DNA of 64,000 bases from Bacteroidota bacterium (GCA_018222965.1 JAAEZH010000018.1:1-64000), one strand, 5' to 3'. Counted from the stretch's first letter, positions 26,525 to 34,671 are shown. Program-made: numbers and translations. Notes: generated by a model not told the origin, from the sequence alone.

Positions 26525-27265
26525 ATGAAAGGAAGCACCCTTCTTTTTGCCAGCTTTTTAGCCTTCTTGATTGGATCCCAGATGTCTTGTAAACACGATC
26601 CTTTTCTTACAGATATTGACCCGGATCCAACGGACACCATCGATAATCCGGTGGATACCACCATGCAGGGAGAACCCTGCGATCCGGATCTCGTATACTT
26701 CGAATTGGATGTACTTCCAATTCTTATATCCAATTGTGCTTTTAGCGGATGTCACAATGCCGCTACGGCAACAGAAGGGGTCGTATTAGAAGATTTTCAG
26801 TCTGTGATTCAAACCGCTGATGTGGAAGCATTCGACCTGGATGGAAGTGATCTGTATGAGGTGATCACCGAAGATGATCCGGACAAACGCATGCCGCCGC
26901 CACCTGAAAATCCGCTGACCCAAGAGCAAATTAATACCATCAGCAAATGGATCTTGCAGGGTGCGCAAAACCTGGAATGTGATCCGGGAGTTGATTGTGA
27001 TACAGAGAATGTGAGTTATGCGGCTATTATTCGTCCCTTGTTGGATAATTCCTGTGTGGGTTGTCACGGAGGCAGTGTGCCTTCCGGCGGAATATCGCTC
27101 GAGACTTACGCAGGAGTAAAGGGAGTTGCTGATTCCGGACAATTGTACGGCGCGGTTGCCTGGGAGCCTGGTTTTTCACAAATGCCACAAGGCGGTAATC
27201 AATTGCCTCAATGTAATATTGACCAGATTCAATCCTGGATCGATGCCGGCGCGCCTGAAAATTAG
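26525..27265 (+). CDS. di-haem c-type cytochrome lipoprotein (planctomycete-cytochrome-like)
   Basis: This 246-residue protein has a lipoprotein-type signal with Cys22 (SQMS-C). It contains two haem-binding modules of the planctomycete cytochrome C (PSCyt1) kind. The first has C71-AFSG-C76-H77, a CX4CH spacing, with Met123 (RMPPPP) as possible axial ligand; the second has canonical C177-VG-C180-H181 with Met220 (SQMPQGG). Both modules share the pattern VLPIL...C...CH...G-x-L-x-x-Y/F, then a helix ending SKWILQGA or QSWIDAGA. It is probably membrane-anchored and carries electrons. It lies 100 bp after the CusB-like gene and 10 bp before a one-haem relative. Confidence 0.85.
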   Translation: MKGSTLLFASFLAFLIGSQMSCKHDPFLTDIDPDPTDTIDNPVDTTMQGEPCDPDLVYFELDVLPILISNCAFSGCHNAATATEGVVLEDFQSVIQTADVEAFDLDGSDLYEVITEDDPDKRMPPPPENPLTQEQINTISKWILQGAQNLECDPGVDCDTENVSYAAIIRPLLDNSCVGCHGGSVPSGGISLETYAGVKGVADSGQLYGAVAWEPGFSQMPQGGNQLPQCNIDQIQSWIDAGAPEN

Positions 27266-27275
27266 ACCCAAATAT

Positions 27276-27653
27276 ATGATAATGCAAAAATCCATCAAGC
27301 TTCTTAGCATCCTGGTTCTGGCTGTATTATTGATTCCCGCTTGCTATTACGACGTGGAAGAAGAACTATATCCCACAAATAACTGCGATCTGGAATCTGT
27401 GACCTATACCGATGTAATCCTTCCGATTTTGGAAGAAAACTGTTTTGTCTGTCACAATGCGGCAGCTCCGCAGGGTGGTGTCCAACTGGAAGGATATTCC
27501 TCACTAAAGATTTACGTTGATTCCGGGCAGCTTCTGGGCGCCATTAAACACGAAAGTGGGTTCTCTCCCATGCCTCAGGGACAGCCTCAACTTGATGAGT
27601 GCACCATATCCAAGTTTCAAACCTGGATAGATGAAGGTGCGATGAATAACTAA
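27276..27653 (+). CDS. mono-haem c-type cytochrome lipoprotein
   Basis: This 125-residue protein has a lipoprotein signal (LLIPA-C23) and one haem module: ILEEN-C56-FV-C59-H60, GGVQLEGYSSLK, candidate axial Met99 in FSPMPQG, and the closing helix FQTWIDEGA. It is closely similar to the second module of the preceding gene, so it is probably a duplicate. The ATG at 27276 is chosen (an ATG at 27282 is also possible); the longer frame would overlap the previous gene by 140 bp. Confidence 0.85.
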   Translation: MIMQKSIKLLSILVLAVLLIPACYYDVEEELYPTNNCDLESVTYTDVILPILEENCFVCHNAAAPQGGVQLEGYSSLKIYVDSGQLLGAIKHESGFSPMPQGQPQLDECTISKFQTWIDEGAMNN

Positions 27654-27710
27654 TAGGGTATAAAAGGCAATCTATAAACCTGATCCAATACCCAAAAATT
27701 GACAACGATT

Positions 27711-28133
27711 ATGTCTGGTAAGAAAAAAATCTTAGTCCTGGCTTTAGTAGGACTGGTAGTTGCTGCTGTGGCAGGATATGCCATCTACAACAAGCCCCAT
27801 CAAAATATGACCAAAGCCAAAGCGGATCATTCGCTTAGTTCCACCGAGTTGTTTGCGGCATTTGAAGCCGACGAACAGGCTGCCAATGAAAAATTCCTGG
27901 GGAAGATCGTTGAAGTAAACGGTACCATCCAGGAGGTAAAACTGGAGGAGGGCGTTCAAAAACTCATCCTCGAAGGCGATGGAATGATGTTTGGCGTGAT
28001 CTGCAATTTGGATGAGCTGACCGATTCACACCGGGACGATTTCCAGGTTGGGGAAGCGGTAAGCCTGAAATGCGAATGTACCGGGCTGTTGATGGATGTC
28101 GTAATGAAAAGATGTGTAGAAACACACTCTTAA
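27711..28133 (+). CDS. membrane-anchored OB-fold (tRNA_anti-like) protein
   Basis: This 140-residue protein has an N-terminal membrane helix (about 6-24) and a periplasmic OB-like domain: ELFAAFEADEQAANEKFLGK, IVEVNGTIQEVK, GVICNLDELTD and VSLKCECTGLLMDVVMKRC. This matches the tRNA_anti-like family that occurs in envelope proteins and is not known to bind tRNA there. Three Cys cluster in the last third. The ATG at 27711 is preferred to an in-frame TTG at 27699. The link to the cytochrome genes is by position. Confidence 0.75.
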   Translation: MSGKKKILVLALVGLVVAAVAGYAIYNKPHQNMTKAKADHSLSSTELFAAFEADEQAANEKFLGKIVEVNGTIQEVKLEEGVQKLILEGDGMMFGVICNLDELTDSHRDDFQVGEAVSLKCECTGLLMDVVMKRCVETHS

Positions 28134-28188
28134 AGAAATATCACCTGTAACACTGGCAGTAAATCTGCCTGATTTTAATCTGTATTAA

Positions 28189-28201
28189 TTCGGCGAAAGC
28201 C
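28189..28201 (-). repeat. iterated 13-mer GGCTTTCGCCGAA (copy 7)
   Basis: Exact copy on the minus strand, ending 16 bp upstream of the second YceI start codon. Confidence 0.8.
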
Positions 28202-28217
28202 GGTTCAAAAACCAAAA

Positions 28218-28781
28218 ATGAATTTCATGAAAATCCAAATGCTTGCACTGGGTGTGCTGATGTTGAGTGCTTTTTCCGTTGATGCTCAGCGCTATTTTAC
28301 CCGGGAAGGGGAAGTTGATTTTTATTCTGAAGCCCCGCTTGAAAAAATTGAAGCACATAATAATTCCGCCACTTCCGTACTGGATATCAGCTCCGGAAAG
28401 CTAGAATTTGCTGTGCTTATTAAGGCTTTCCAATTTGAAAAAGCGCTCATGCAAGAGCACTTTAATGAAAATTACATGGAGAGCGACGAGTTCCCAAAAT
28501 CTGTTTTCAAAGGGAATATTGACAACCCGGAAGCAGTAAAATGGGATACTGATGGTACGTATCCGGTCAATGTGAGTGGCAAACTTACCATTCACGGAGT
28601 GACCAATGATGTCAGCACTACCGGAGAAATCACCATCGAGAACGGACAAATTTCTGCCCATTCTGTATTCGTGGTGGCAGTAGCCGATTACGATATTGAA
28701 ATCCCGGCTGTTGTTCGGGAAAACATCGCCAAGGAAGTTGAAATCCGGGTAGATGTAGATTACCAGGAGCTTAAAAAATAA
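28218..28781 (+). CDS. YceI family protein (second copy)
   Basis: This 187-residue secreted protein has a signal peptide ending FSVDA-Q (about 23). YceI barrel features: REGEVDFYSEAPLEKIEAH, LMQEHFNENYMESDEFPKS, VNVSGKLTIHGVTNDV and VADYDIEIPAVVRENIAKEV. It is clearly a paralogue of the 13795-14346 product and lies 9 bp before the DUF5777-like barrel gene, a pairing that suggests a shared envelope role. Confidence 0.9.
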   Translation: MNFMKIQMLALGVLMLSAFSVDAQRYFTREGEVDFYSEAPLEKIEAHNNSATSVLDISSGKLEFAVLIKAFQFEKALMQEHFNENYMESDEFPKSVFKGNIDNPEAVKWDTDGTYPVNVSGKLTIHGVTNDVSTTGEITIENGQISAHSVFVVAVADYDIEIPAVVRENIAKEVEIRVDVDYQELKK

Positions 28782-28790
28782 CGACTCAGT

Positions 28791-29708
28791 ATGTTTTTTC
28801 ATCCATCCATGACCCGCTTTTTCAGGCCTTTATGCCTAATGTGTTTCATCTTGCTTGTCGGCACTGGTTTGCAGGCACAGGAAGACGATGATCTGCTGTC
28901 TCTTTTGGAAGAGGAGCCCACTATCGACTACACAACGGCAGCCTTTAAAACCAATCGTGTAATCAATTTACACTCCATCGAAAATACGTCTAAAGGCGTG
29001 CTGGATTTTAAAATATCCCACCGCTTTGGTTTTTTGAATGGAGGATTTTATGAGCTGTTCGGACTGGATAACGCGAGTATCCGTCTGGGCCTCGATTATG
29101 GCATTACCGATCAGTTACAGATTGGTTGGGGGAGAAGTAGTTATGAAAAAACATACGATGGCTACCTGAAGTGGAAATTCCTCCGGCAAAGTTCGGGAGC
29201 GCGTAAAATGCCCTTTTCAGCTGCCTTTTTTGCCTCTACAGCGATTCAGACCCTGAAGTGGCCCAATCCGGATCGGGAGAATTTATTTACCTCCCGCATG
29301 TATTACACCATGCAGCTTATTCTGGGGAGCAAGATCAATGACAATTTTAGTCTCCAGATATCGCCCACCGTGGTACACCGGAATTTAGTGGCAACTGCCG
29401 CAGAAGCCAATGACGTTTATGCGCTGGCTTTCGCCGGAAGGGTGAAGATCACTAATCGACTGGCAATCAATGCAGAGTATATATATGCCCTGCCCAATCA
29501 ACTGGCTCCGGATTTTAGAAATTCAATTTCAATCGGGGTAGACCTCGAAACCGGTGGTCACGTGTTCCAATTGCATTTTACCAATTCCACTTCCATGATA
29601 GAAAAAGGCTTCATCGCAGAAACAGTAGGAAACTGGGCCGATGGTGGGGTGCATTTCGGCTTTAATGTTTCCCGCGTGTTTACTGTGGTGAAGCCTAAAT
29701 TTGATTAG
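28791..29708 (+). CDS. DUF5777-like outer-membrane beta-barrel protein
   Basis: This 305-residue protein has a signal peptide ending GLQA-Q (about 29), then EDDDLLSLLEEEP, a conserved AAFKTNRVINLHSIENTSKG segment, and a barrel-like series of amphipathic strands (LDFKISHRFGFLNGG, IRLGLDYGITDQLQIGWG, FQLHFTNSTSMIEKGFI, VHFGFNVSRVF). This matches the Bacteroidota DUF5777 barrel family, function unknown. It is the last gene of the copper/haem run and is followed by a terminator. Confidence 0.8.
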   Translation: MFFHPSMTRFFRPLCLMCFILLVGTGLQAQEDDDLLSLLEEEPTIDYTTAAFKTNRVINLHSIENTSKGVLDFKISHRFGFLNGGFYELFGLDNASIRLGLDYGITDQLQIGWGRSSYEKTYDGYLKWKFLRQSSGARKMPFSAAFFASTAIQTLKWPNPDRENLFTSRMYYTMQLILGSKINDNFSLQISPTVVHRNLVATAAEANDVYALAFAGRVKITNRLAINAEYIYALPNQLAPDFRNSISIGVDLETGGHVFQLHFTNSTSMIEKGFIAETVGNWADGGVHFGFNVSRVFTVVKPKFD

Positions 29709-29758
29709 AATTACGATAGTCCTTTACCAGGGACTAAAGTTTGGGTCCTATTTTGTTT

Positions 29759-29798
29759 GAACGGTTTTGCACTATTGCAGGACCGTTCCTCTTTTTTT
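29759..29798 (+). terminator. terminator after the DUF5777-like gene
   Basis: GAACGGT (29759-29765) pairs with ACCGTTC (29782-29788), with an inner TGCA-ctat-TGCA stem, followed by a T-rich tract to 29798. It marks the end of the run that begins near 13795. Confidence 0.8.
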
Positions 29799-29839
29799 GG
29801 AGTAGAAATAATAATTGTACACCAATACACTTCCTTACA

Positions 29840-29902
29840 GAACCAACGGAACCAACGGAACCAACGGAACCAACGGAACAAACGGAACCAACGGAACCAA
29901 CG
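29840..29902. repeat. tandem repeat, seven 9-bp units (GAACCAACG)
   Basis: Six exact GAACCAACG units and one GAACAAACG (29876-29884) run without gaps and end 6 bp before the stop codon of the convergent T9SS protein gene. The unit reappears at 62630-62638, with flanking bases, upstream of the last gene. No hairpin is formed by a single unit. Confidence 0.85.
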
Positions 29903-29908
29903 GAACCC

Positions 29909-31738
29909 CTACTGCACCATCCATTTCTCAGACGCTTCATTTCCCTTTTCATCGCTTACGCGAATGATGTACAAGCCCTTTGAAAACCTTTTATCCGGAG
30001 AATACGTCTGGTGCATTTGCGCGGAATTTGTCCGGGTTTCAAAAACGAGTTGCCCCTGGCTGGTGAAGATCTGAATTTGGGTGGATCCGGTAAATCCGGA
30101 AAGGGAGAGGTTGAGTTCACCAGATCCCGGATTGGGGTAGGCAGTAAGCGATAAAGCCACTATGTCATCTTCCGTTTCCCGAAGCTTTAGGTTATCGGAA
30201 TTATTCGGTTCGTACATGTTGCAGTCGTCAATGGTGTTTTCGAAGCCGAGGGGTACCCGGTACGTACAATATCCGTTGTTGCGATCAACTTCCAAAAACA
30301 GCATGTCGAGTTGACTGGAATTGGAATTGAGGTAGAGGGTATTGTCGACCTGATCGTATGACCCGGCGCTGTAATTGTATTTGCTATCGGTATAACAACC
30401 AATGATGTCATACATCACCGGATTGGAGCCGAGATCCAGAGCGTCTTCGATTAAATCTCCGGTGCAATGGTTTCCGGAAATTTGGCCCAAATAATGTCCA
30501 TAATTAAGGATGCCGGCGGCATCAAAACTTCCATAAGGCGAAGCGATAAGGCCATCGTTTTCAAAGCTTCCATTGTTTAAGTCGGAACCGGTATTGTAGC
30601 TTACCCAAATGCCCTGATTGTAAACATCCGAATAACTACTGCCATGAAAGGTGTCATGGTGTTCGAGGTATCCGCAGACGCCGTTTTCAATAATTCCGTT
30701 ATTGTGAATCTGATAGCTTGATGCGTTGGCAAGTACGCGGAGACTGCCTTCATTAACCAGAATAGCTTCGTTGTAGATTGCATGGTAACCAGTGGATCCA
30801 AATACGGTCATGGTACCTCCATTTGTAAACGTCCCTTCAACAATATCCACAGCTGTATAGCCCGTGTTTTGAACTTTCAATTCTCCGGTGCTGGTGTTGA
30901 CGAATGTGCCGTTCAAAAAGATGCCTCCGCCGCCGGCTGTGGAGGGAGCAATATTTATTTCTCCTGTATTCCTAACATCGCTTATCAAGATCTTTAAAGC
31001 AACTTGGGACCCGGAGTTGACCAGAATATAGTTGTTGTTGTGAAACTCGGATTCTAACAACAATATACCCTGTAAGGTCGAATTGCCGTAGATGTAAGTC
31101 AAACCATTATTTTCCGAAATGGATGTTCCATTTTGTGTGAACCCCATGCCTGCGTCTGTCACATCATAGATGTAAATTCGACCGGAAGACTCATTGGTTA
31201 ATATGCCACCATTTAAAGTTGTGATGCCATATCGGCCAATGTTGTTTCCATAAGTGTAAACATTTCCATGATTGGTAAAGACGCCTGCGTTGATGATTCC
31301 GTTTGTATCAAAATCATGCAAATACAACTTTCCACTGCTTGTTTGGGATAGAATTCCGTTGTCGTAAATATGTATGTCTGTGTGGTTTGTCCCGGAAGAC
31401 GACTCGCAATATATTTTGCCCTTATTGGTGAGTTGCCCCATGATGAAGATCTGATTTGTTAAACTGGTTCCATCCAGGAACAATTCTGCGGTGGAACGTA
31501 CGATTAAATGGGCATCTGCAAACACATCTAATGAACCGGCATAGGCATCGAAATGATGCGGAATCCGTATGATGCCGGAATACAGGTTGACATCATCACC
31601 AGCCTGAGGCACTTGTTGCGGACTCCAGTTAGCCGGATTATTCCAGTAGGTACTGGCACTGCCGGTCCAGATGATACTAATAGCGGAAACATTTACACTT
31701 GTGGAAAGCATAAGAAAAAGGAAAATCGTGCGGATCAT
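29909..31738 (-). CDS. T9SS-sorted surface protein A
   Basis: This 609-residue protein has a signal peptide ending VNVSA. An N-terminal IIWTGSASTYWNNPANWSP motif begins the mature part, followed by about 380 residues of beta-solenoid-like, Asn/Gly-rich repeats (FTNHGNVYTYGNN, LTNESSGRIYIYD, FTNGGTMTVFGS). A Cys-containing spacer follows and a C-terminal T9SS type A domain starts LTAYPNPGSGELNLS and ends EASEKWMVQ. It is likely an adhesin or matrix protein exported across the outer membrane. It is a paralogue of the upstream gene at 31897-33756. The ATG at 31738 opens the signal peptide. Confidence 0.8.
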   Translation of the reverse strand: MIRTIFLFLMLSTSVNVSAISIIWTGSASTYWNNPANWSPQQVPQAGDDVNLYSGIIRIPHHFDAYAGSLDVFADAHLIVRSTAELFLDGTSLTNQIFIMGQLTNKGKIYCESSSGTNHTDIHIYDNGILSQTSSGKLYLHDFDTNGIINAGVFTNHGNVYTYGNNIGRYGITTLNGGILTNESSGRIYIYDVTDAGMGFTQNGTSISENNGLTYIYGNSTLQGILLLESEFHNNNYILVNSGSQVALKILISDVRNTGEINIAPSTAGGGGIFLNGTFVNTSTGELKVQNTGYTAVDIVEGTFTNGGTMTVFGSTGYHAIYNEAILVNEGSLRVLANASSYQIHNNGIIENGVCGYLEHHDTFHGSSYSDVYNQGIWVSYNTGSDLNNGSFENDGLIASPYGSFDAAGILNYGHYLGQISGNHCTGDLIEDALDLGSNPVMYDIIGCYTDSKYNYSAGSYDQVDNTLYLNSNSSQLDMLFLEVDRNNGYCTYRVPLGFENTIDDCNMYEPNNSDNLKLRETEDDIVALSLTAYPNPGSGELNLSLSGFTGSTQIQIFTSQGQLVFETRTNSAQMHQTYSPDKRFSKGLYIIRVSDEKGNEASEKWMVQ

Positions 31739-31800
31739 AGATCTGATTTTTGGGATGATTAATAAACACCCCAAAATTCCCTTTAAATCCAACTTTATGG

Positions 31801-31818
31801 TTCACCCAAACGGGTGAA
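31801..31818. promoter_or_regulatory. palindrome upstream of surface protein A
   Basis: TTCACCC-aaac-GGGTGAA, a perfect 7-bp inverted repeat 63 bp upstream of the start codon. A degenerate copy lies at a similar distance (55 bp) before the paralogue (33811-33827). Shared position and sequence suggest a common regulator site. Confidence 0.5.
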
Positions 31819-31820
31819 AT

Positions 31821-31850
31821 AAAAAACAGCTGCCCCTTACGGAGCAACTG
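31821..31850 (-). terminator. terminator after surface protein B
   Basis: On the minus strand CAGTTGCTCC-gtaa-GGGGCAGCTG (three G-T pairs) is followed by six T. It lies about 47 bp downstream of the surface protein B stop codon and separates the two paralogous genes transcriptionally. Confidence 0.75.
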
Positions 31851-31896
31851 TCGAAAAAGCAATTCTAATTTCTATTTCTGTGTACAGGGTATCTAT

Positions 31897-33756
31897 TTAT
31901 TCAATCACCATCCATCGCTGGGGCGGATAAATTTCGTTCTCGGTTTCTACCTGGATGAAGTACCCCCCGGGACTGAAAGGGACATTCGGCGAAAGCCCGG
32001 ACATTGCCCGAACCAATTGTCCCTGTAAATTGTACACGCGGATATTTCGTATTTCACCGGCATCTTTTGGTAGCGTAATTTGCAGATCCCCGCTACTCGG
32101 ATTGGGATGCAATATTGGGTTTATGCTTATTTTTTGCTTGAGCTCCTGTGTTGGAATGTCATATTCGAAGGCATTGCAGGCCGCTTCATCAATATGGCCG
32201 TCACAATCATTGTCTATGCCGTCATTACAAATTTCTACACCTCCCTGGATCGTCGGATCAAAACCAATGGGAATCCGGTCCGTACATCCATTCGGACCTA
32301 CAAATTCGGCATACAAAATGGACAAACCATTTGCATCCGGAAACAGATCGACATAGTTGTCCGTTGGGTGGTACTCGCCCGCGACAATATTGTATTTGTC
32401 ATTGGTATAGATCAATCCCGCATCACAAGATGGATTGCTGCCAACGAAGTAAGCGTCCTTGTAATAATCGTTAATACAAACAGCGCCATTTATCTGCGGA
32501 ATAAAATACCCGTAATTTTGAATCTGGCTGATATCCAGGCTGTTGTAGACACTTGAGAAAGCGCCTGCATTCAAAATCGTTCCATTCTGAGAGTCTACAC
32601 CATCGTGGGTAGTGACCCAGAATCCTTCATTTATGATACTGCCAGTTGAGGTGTTTTCCAGCTTTTGTGTCTGCGAAAAATATCCGCAGGGCAGATTTTC
32701 AATATCGCCGGTGTTTAAAATCTGATCGCTTCCAGCGGGCAGATTGACCATAACTCTAAACAGGCCCTCATTGGATACGTAATTGTTGTTGTGAAGCCCG
32801 ATACCATCTCCATTTCCGAAAATGGTAAATTCTCCCTGATTATCCAGGGTGCCGAGGGTATGTACCCAACAACTTTTGTCTTTTTGCTTTTGCATCCACA
32901 AACGGCCATTGGAATGGTTGGTAACCGAACCAAAGACCCCTAAACCGGAGCCTGTTTGATTGCTCTTGGCTATCAGGTTGATAAAACCCTGATTCTCCAG
33001 ACTGCAGTTTACTCCTACATTAATGCCAAAGCTTTCCCCGCCCTGTATGAGGAGATAATCTTGGTTGTAAAAGTCCGCATTGGTAAGGCCGATGCCTATT
33101 GACAATTCGGATGAATTGATCCGGATGTAATTGTGGTTGTAGAAACTTCCATCCACAATCGCAATCCCGATTCCGGTAATATCATTGATTAGAATCCATC
33201 CGCTGGATCGATTGACAAAATTTCCTCCGGATACATCGGTGATGCCATTTTCACCGGAAAATCCGCCATCGATGTCGATAGTGCCGCTATTATCCAGTGT
33301 GCCTGTTGTATAAATGGCAATGGCACTAAAGTCCTGGCAATTCAGGGTGCCGGAGGACTCAATGACCAGTGATCCATAATCTCCAATGCCGATAAGATTG
33401 GTTACTGTTTGGGAATCAGGGGTGCAGTTGATAACTCCCTTAATGGTTACCTGCGCATTAATACTGAATCCATAGGCTGTATTATACTTTACGGTAAGCC
33501 CGGCCTGAGGTTGAACCGTCAGATGCCCGGAACCATATACATTGAAGCTGCCAACAGATGCATAATAGCTGTTTGGAACAGATACGTGACCATTACTGAC
33601 AGAGGCATGATCCTGATCCGAAGGGACACCGTAAGGATTCCAGTTGGCGGGGATATTCCAGTCTCCGGTACCGCCTATCCAGGTATAATTAGTAGCAAAT
33701 AATGAAAAAGAAAAACACAGCAAAGCTGCTGCGAGAAGAAGTCTGATCTGAAACAT
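31897..33756 (-). CDS. T9SS-sorted surface protein B with MopE-like metal motif
   Basis: This 619-residue protein has a signal peptide ending SLFA-T. It has the same architecture as surface protein A: an N-terminal YTWIGGTGDWNIPANWNP motif, a long beta-solenoid region of Asn-rich repeats (FYNHNYIRINS, FYNQDYLLIQG), a Cys-containing spacer, then ICNDGIDNDCDGHIDE, a Ca-binding-like motif seen in MopE-type and many Bacteroidota surface proteins. A T9SS domain begins INPILHPNPSSGDLQI and ends PPQRWMVIE. Surface location is expected; binding partner unknown. Confidence 0.82.
   Translation of the reverse strand: MFQIRLLLAAALLCFSFSLFATNYTWIGGTGDWNIPANWNPYGVPSDQDHASVSNGHVSVPNSYYASVGSFNVYGSGHLTVQPQAGLTVKYNTAYGFSINAQVTIKGVINCTPDSQTVTNLIGIGDYGSLVIESSGTLNCQDFSAIAIYTTGTLDNSGTIDIDGGFSGENGITDVSGGNFVNRSSGWILINDITGIGIAIVDGSFYNHNYIRINSSELSIGIGLTNADFYNQDYLLIQGGESFGINVGVNCSLENQGFINLIAKSNQTGSGLGVFGSVTNHSNGRLWMQKQKDKSCWVHTLGTLDNQGEFTIFGNGDGIGLHNNNYVSNEGLFRVMVNLPAGSDQILNTGDIENLPCGYFSQTQKLENTSTGSIINEGFWVTTHDGVDSQNGTILNAGAFSSVYNSLDISQIQNYGYFIPQINGAVCINDYYKDAYFVGSNPSCDAGLIYTNDKYNIVAGEYHPTDNYVDLFPDANGLSILYAEFVGPNGCTDRIPIGFDPTIQGGVEICNDGIDNDCDGHIDEAACNAFEYDIPTQELKQKISINPILHPNPSSGDLQITLPKDAGEIRNIRVYNLQGQLVRAMSGLSPNVPFSPGGYFIQVETENEIYPPQRWMVIE
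31985..31997 (-). repeat. iterated 13-mer GGCTTTCGCCGAA (copy 8)
   Basis: Exact copy inside the T9SS domain of surface protein B (GLSPN); the same peptide is encoded by the copy in the T9SS domain of the giant protein. Confidence 0.8.
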
Positions 33757-33810
33757 GACTTTCGAGGTTTTTGATTACCCCAAAAGTCCTGGAAATAGAC
33801 CTCCGGCACA

Positions 33811-33827
33811 TCACCCAATTCAGTGAA
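33811..33827. promoter_or_regulatory. palindrome-like element upstream of surface protein B
   Basis: TCACCC-aattc-AGTGAA resembles the perfect palindrome at 31801-31818 and is 55 bp upstream of the start codon. Both are followed nearer the gene by TTTTGGGGT on the coding strand. Confidence 0.4.
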
Positions 33828-33831
33828 ATAA

Positions 33832-34365
33832 TTAAAATAACAAGCCTGCTTCCCTGCGAACAGCCAGTCGCGCGGTATCCACAGCTGATTTTTCTTGTTG
33901 TTGCATATAAGCTATTATAGTGCCTGCGAGTTCTTTAGCCGGTGCCTTGGGGTCCACTTTGTCTGATATGCCATTGATGAGGTTAATAGTTTCAGACTTG
34001 GTAACCTGAAGGATCTTCCACAACTGATCAGATACGTAGATTTGCTGGCTTACATTGTGCTCAAATTCTTGTTGAATGGCCATAACCAGGGAAATTTGCA
34101 AACCTTTAGCTGTGCCCTCTTCAGTACGCAGCCGGTTGAGCAAATTGGGAATGTCAATGCGTTCACAAAGCATGGCCAGTCGTTCGTAGGCCTGAAGGCG
34201 TAGGGGAGTGGCAAGTTTTTGAAGCCCTTCCTGCCGATCCAGCAACCGCAATTGGTATTGCTTCTCAAGGTATTGCTTCAATAGTGTTTGTACGGTAAAG
34301 AAAACGATCAGTGCCGGTACGGTGATCTTTACAATTTCCAGTAATACAGTTACCCAGGTAGCCAT
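33832..34365 (-). CDS. membrane-anchored protein, unknown function
   Basis: This 177-residue protein has one N-terminal membrane helix (about 5-24, VLLEIVKITVPALIVFFTV) followed by a mostly helical cytoplasmic domain: LRLLDRQEGLQKLATPLRLQ, AYERLAMLCERIDIPNLLNR, AIQQEFEHNVSQQIYVSDQLW and a C-terminal DTARLAVRREAGLLF. The pattern is familiar from conserved Bacteroidota proteins without assigned function. The ATG at 34365 is preferred to an in-frame TTG upstream. Confidence 0.7.
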   Translation of the reverse strand: MATWVTVLLEIVKITVPALIVFFTVQTLLKQYLEKQYQLRLLDRQEGLQKLATPLRLQAYERLAMLCERIDIPNLLNRLRTEEGTAKGLQISLVMAIQQEFEHNVSQQIYVSDQLWKILQVTKSETINLINGISDKVDPKAPAKELAGTIIAYMQQQEKSAVDTARLAVRREAGLLF

Positions 34366-34427
34366 GCTAATAAATTTGAGCCCCAAAGGTAATAATCAAA
34401 AATGGATTCGGAGAAGGAGAAAATTTA

Positions 34428-34588
34428 GAGTTTGTTCGGAATTTGCTTTTGGAGCGAACGTCTCAAAATTTTGTAGGGAACGAGGCATGATGACGGAGCC
34501 TTCCCGAGAGCTAAGCGACTGAAGAATAACAAAGTGCCCTGCAAAATTTGGCAAGTGCAGCCCAATAGTGTAAAATCCGAACAAACTC
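34428..34588. mobile_element. 161-bp MITE-like element with terminal inverted repeats and TTA duplication
   Basis: The ends GAGTTTGTTCGGA and its complement TCCGAACAAACTC form terminal inverted repeats of at least 13 bp. They are directly flanked on both sides by TTA (34425-34427, 34589-34591), a likely 3-bp target duplication. A second, inner inverted repeat (CAAAATTTTGTAGGG / CCCTGCAAAATTTGG) makes the element foldable along its length. It encodes nothing. It sits upstream of the iscA-like promoter. Confidence 0.7.
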
Positions 34589-34619
34589 TTAGGTATTTCC
34601 ATCAACTTTTTTGTGTAGC

Positions 34620-34651
34620 TTGTCGTTTAAGTAAAAAACTCCTTAATTTTG
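34620..34651 (+). promoter_or_regulatory. candidate promoter of the iscA-like gene
   Basis: TTG (34620-34622) and TAATTTTG (34644-34651) are 21 bp apart, fitting the Bacteroidota -33/-7 pattern. The start codon is 20 bp downstream. Confidence 0.55.
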
Positions 34652-34671
34652 TGCAAATCGACAAATGGAAT

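Noticed and set aside
29734-29952. Minus-strand frame with GSVGSVGSV repeats
   Set aside because: It merely translates the GAACCAACG tandem repeat and overlaps the terminator of the copper/haem run.
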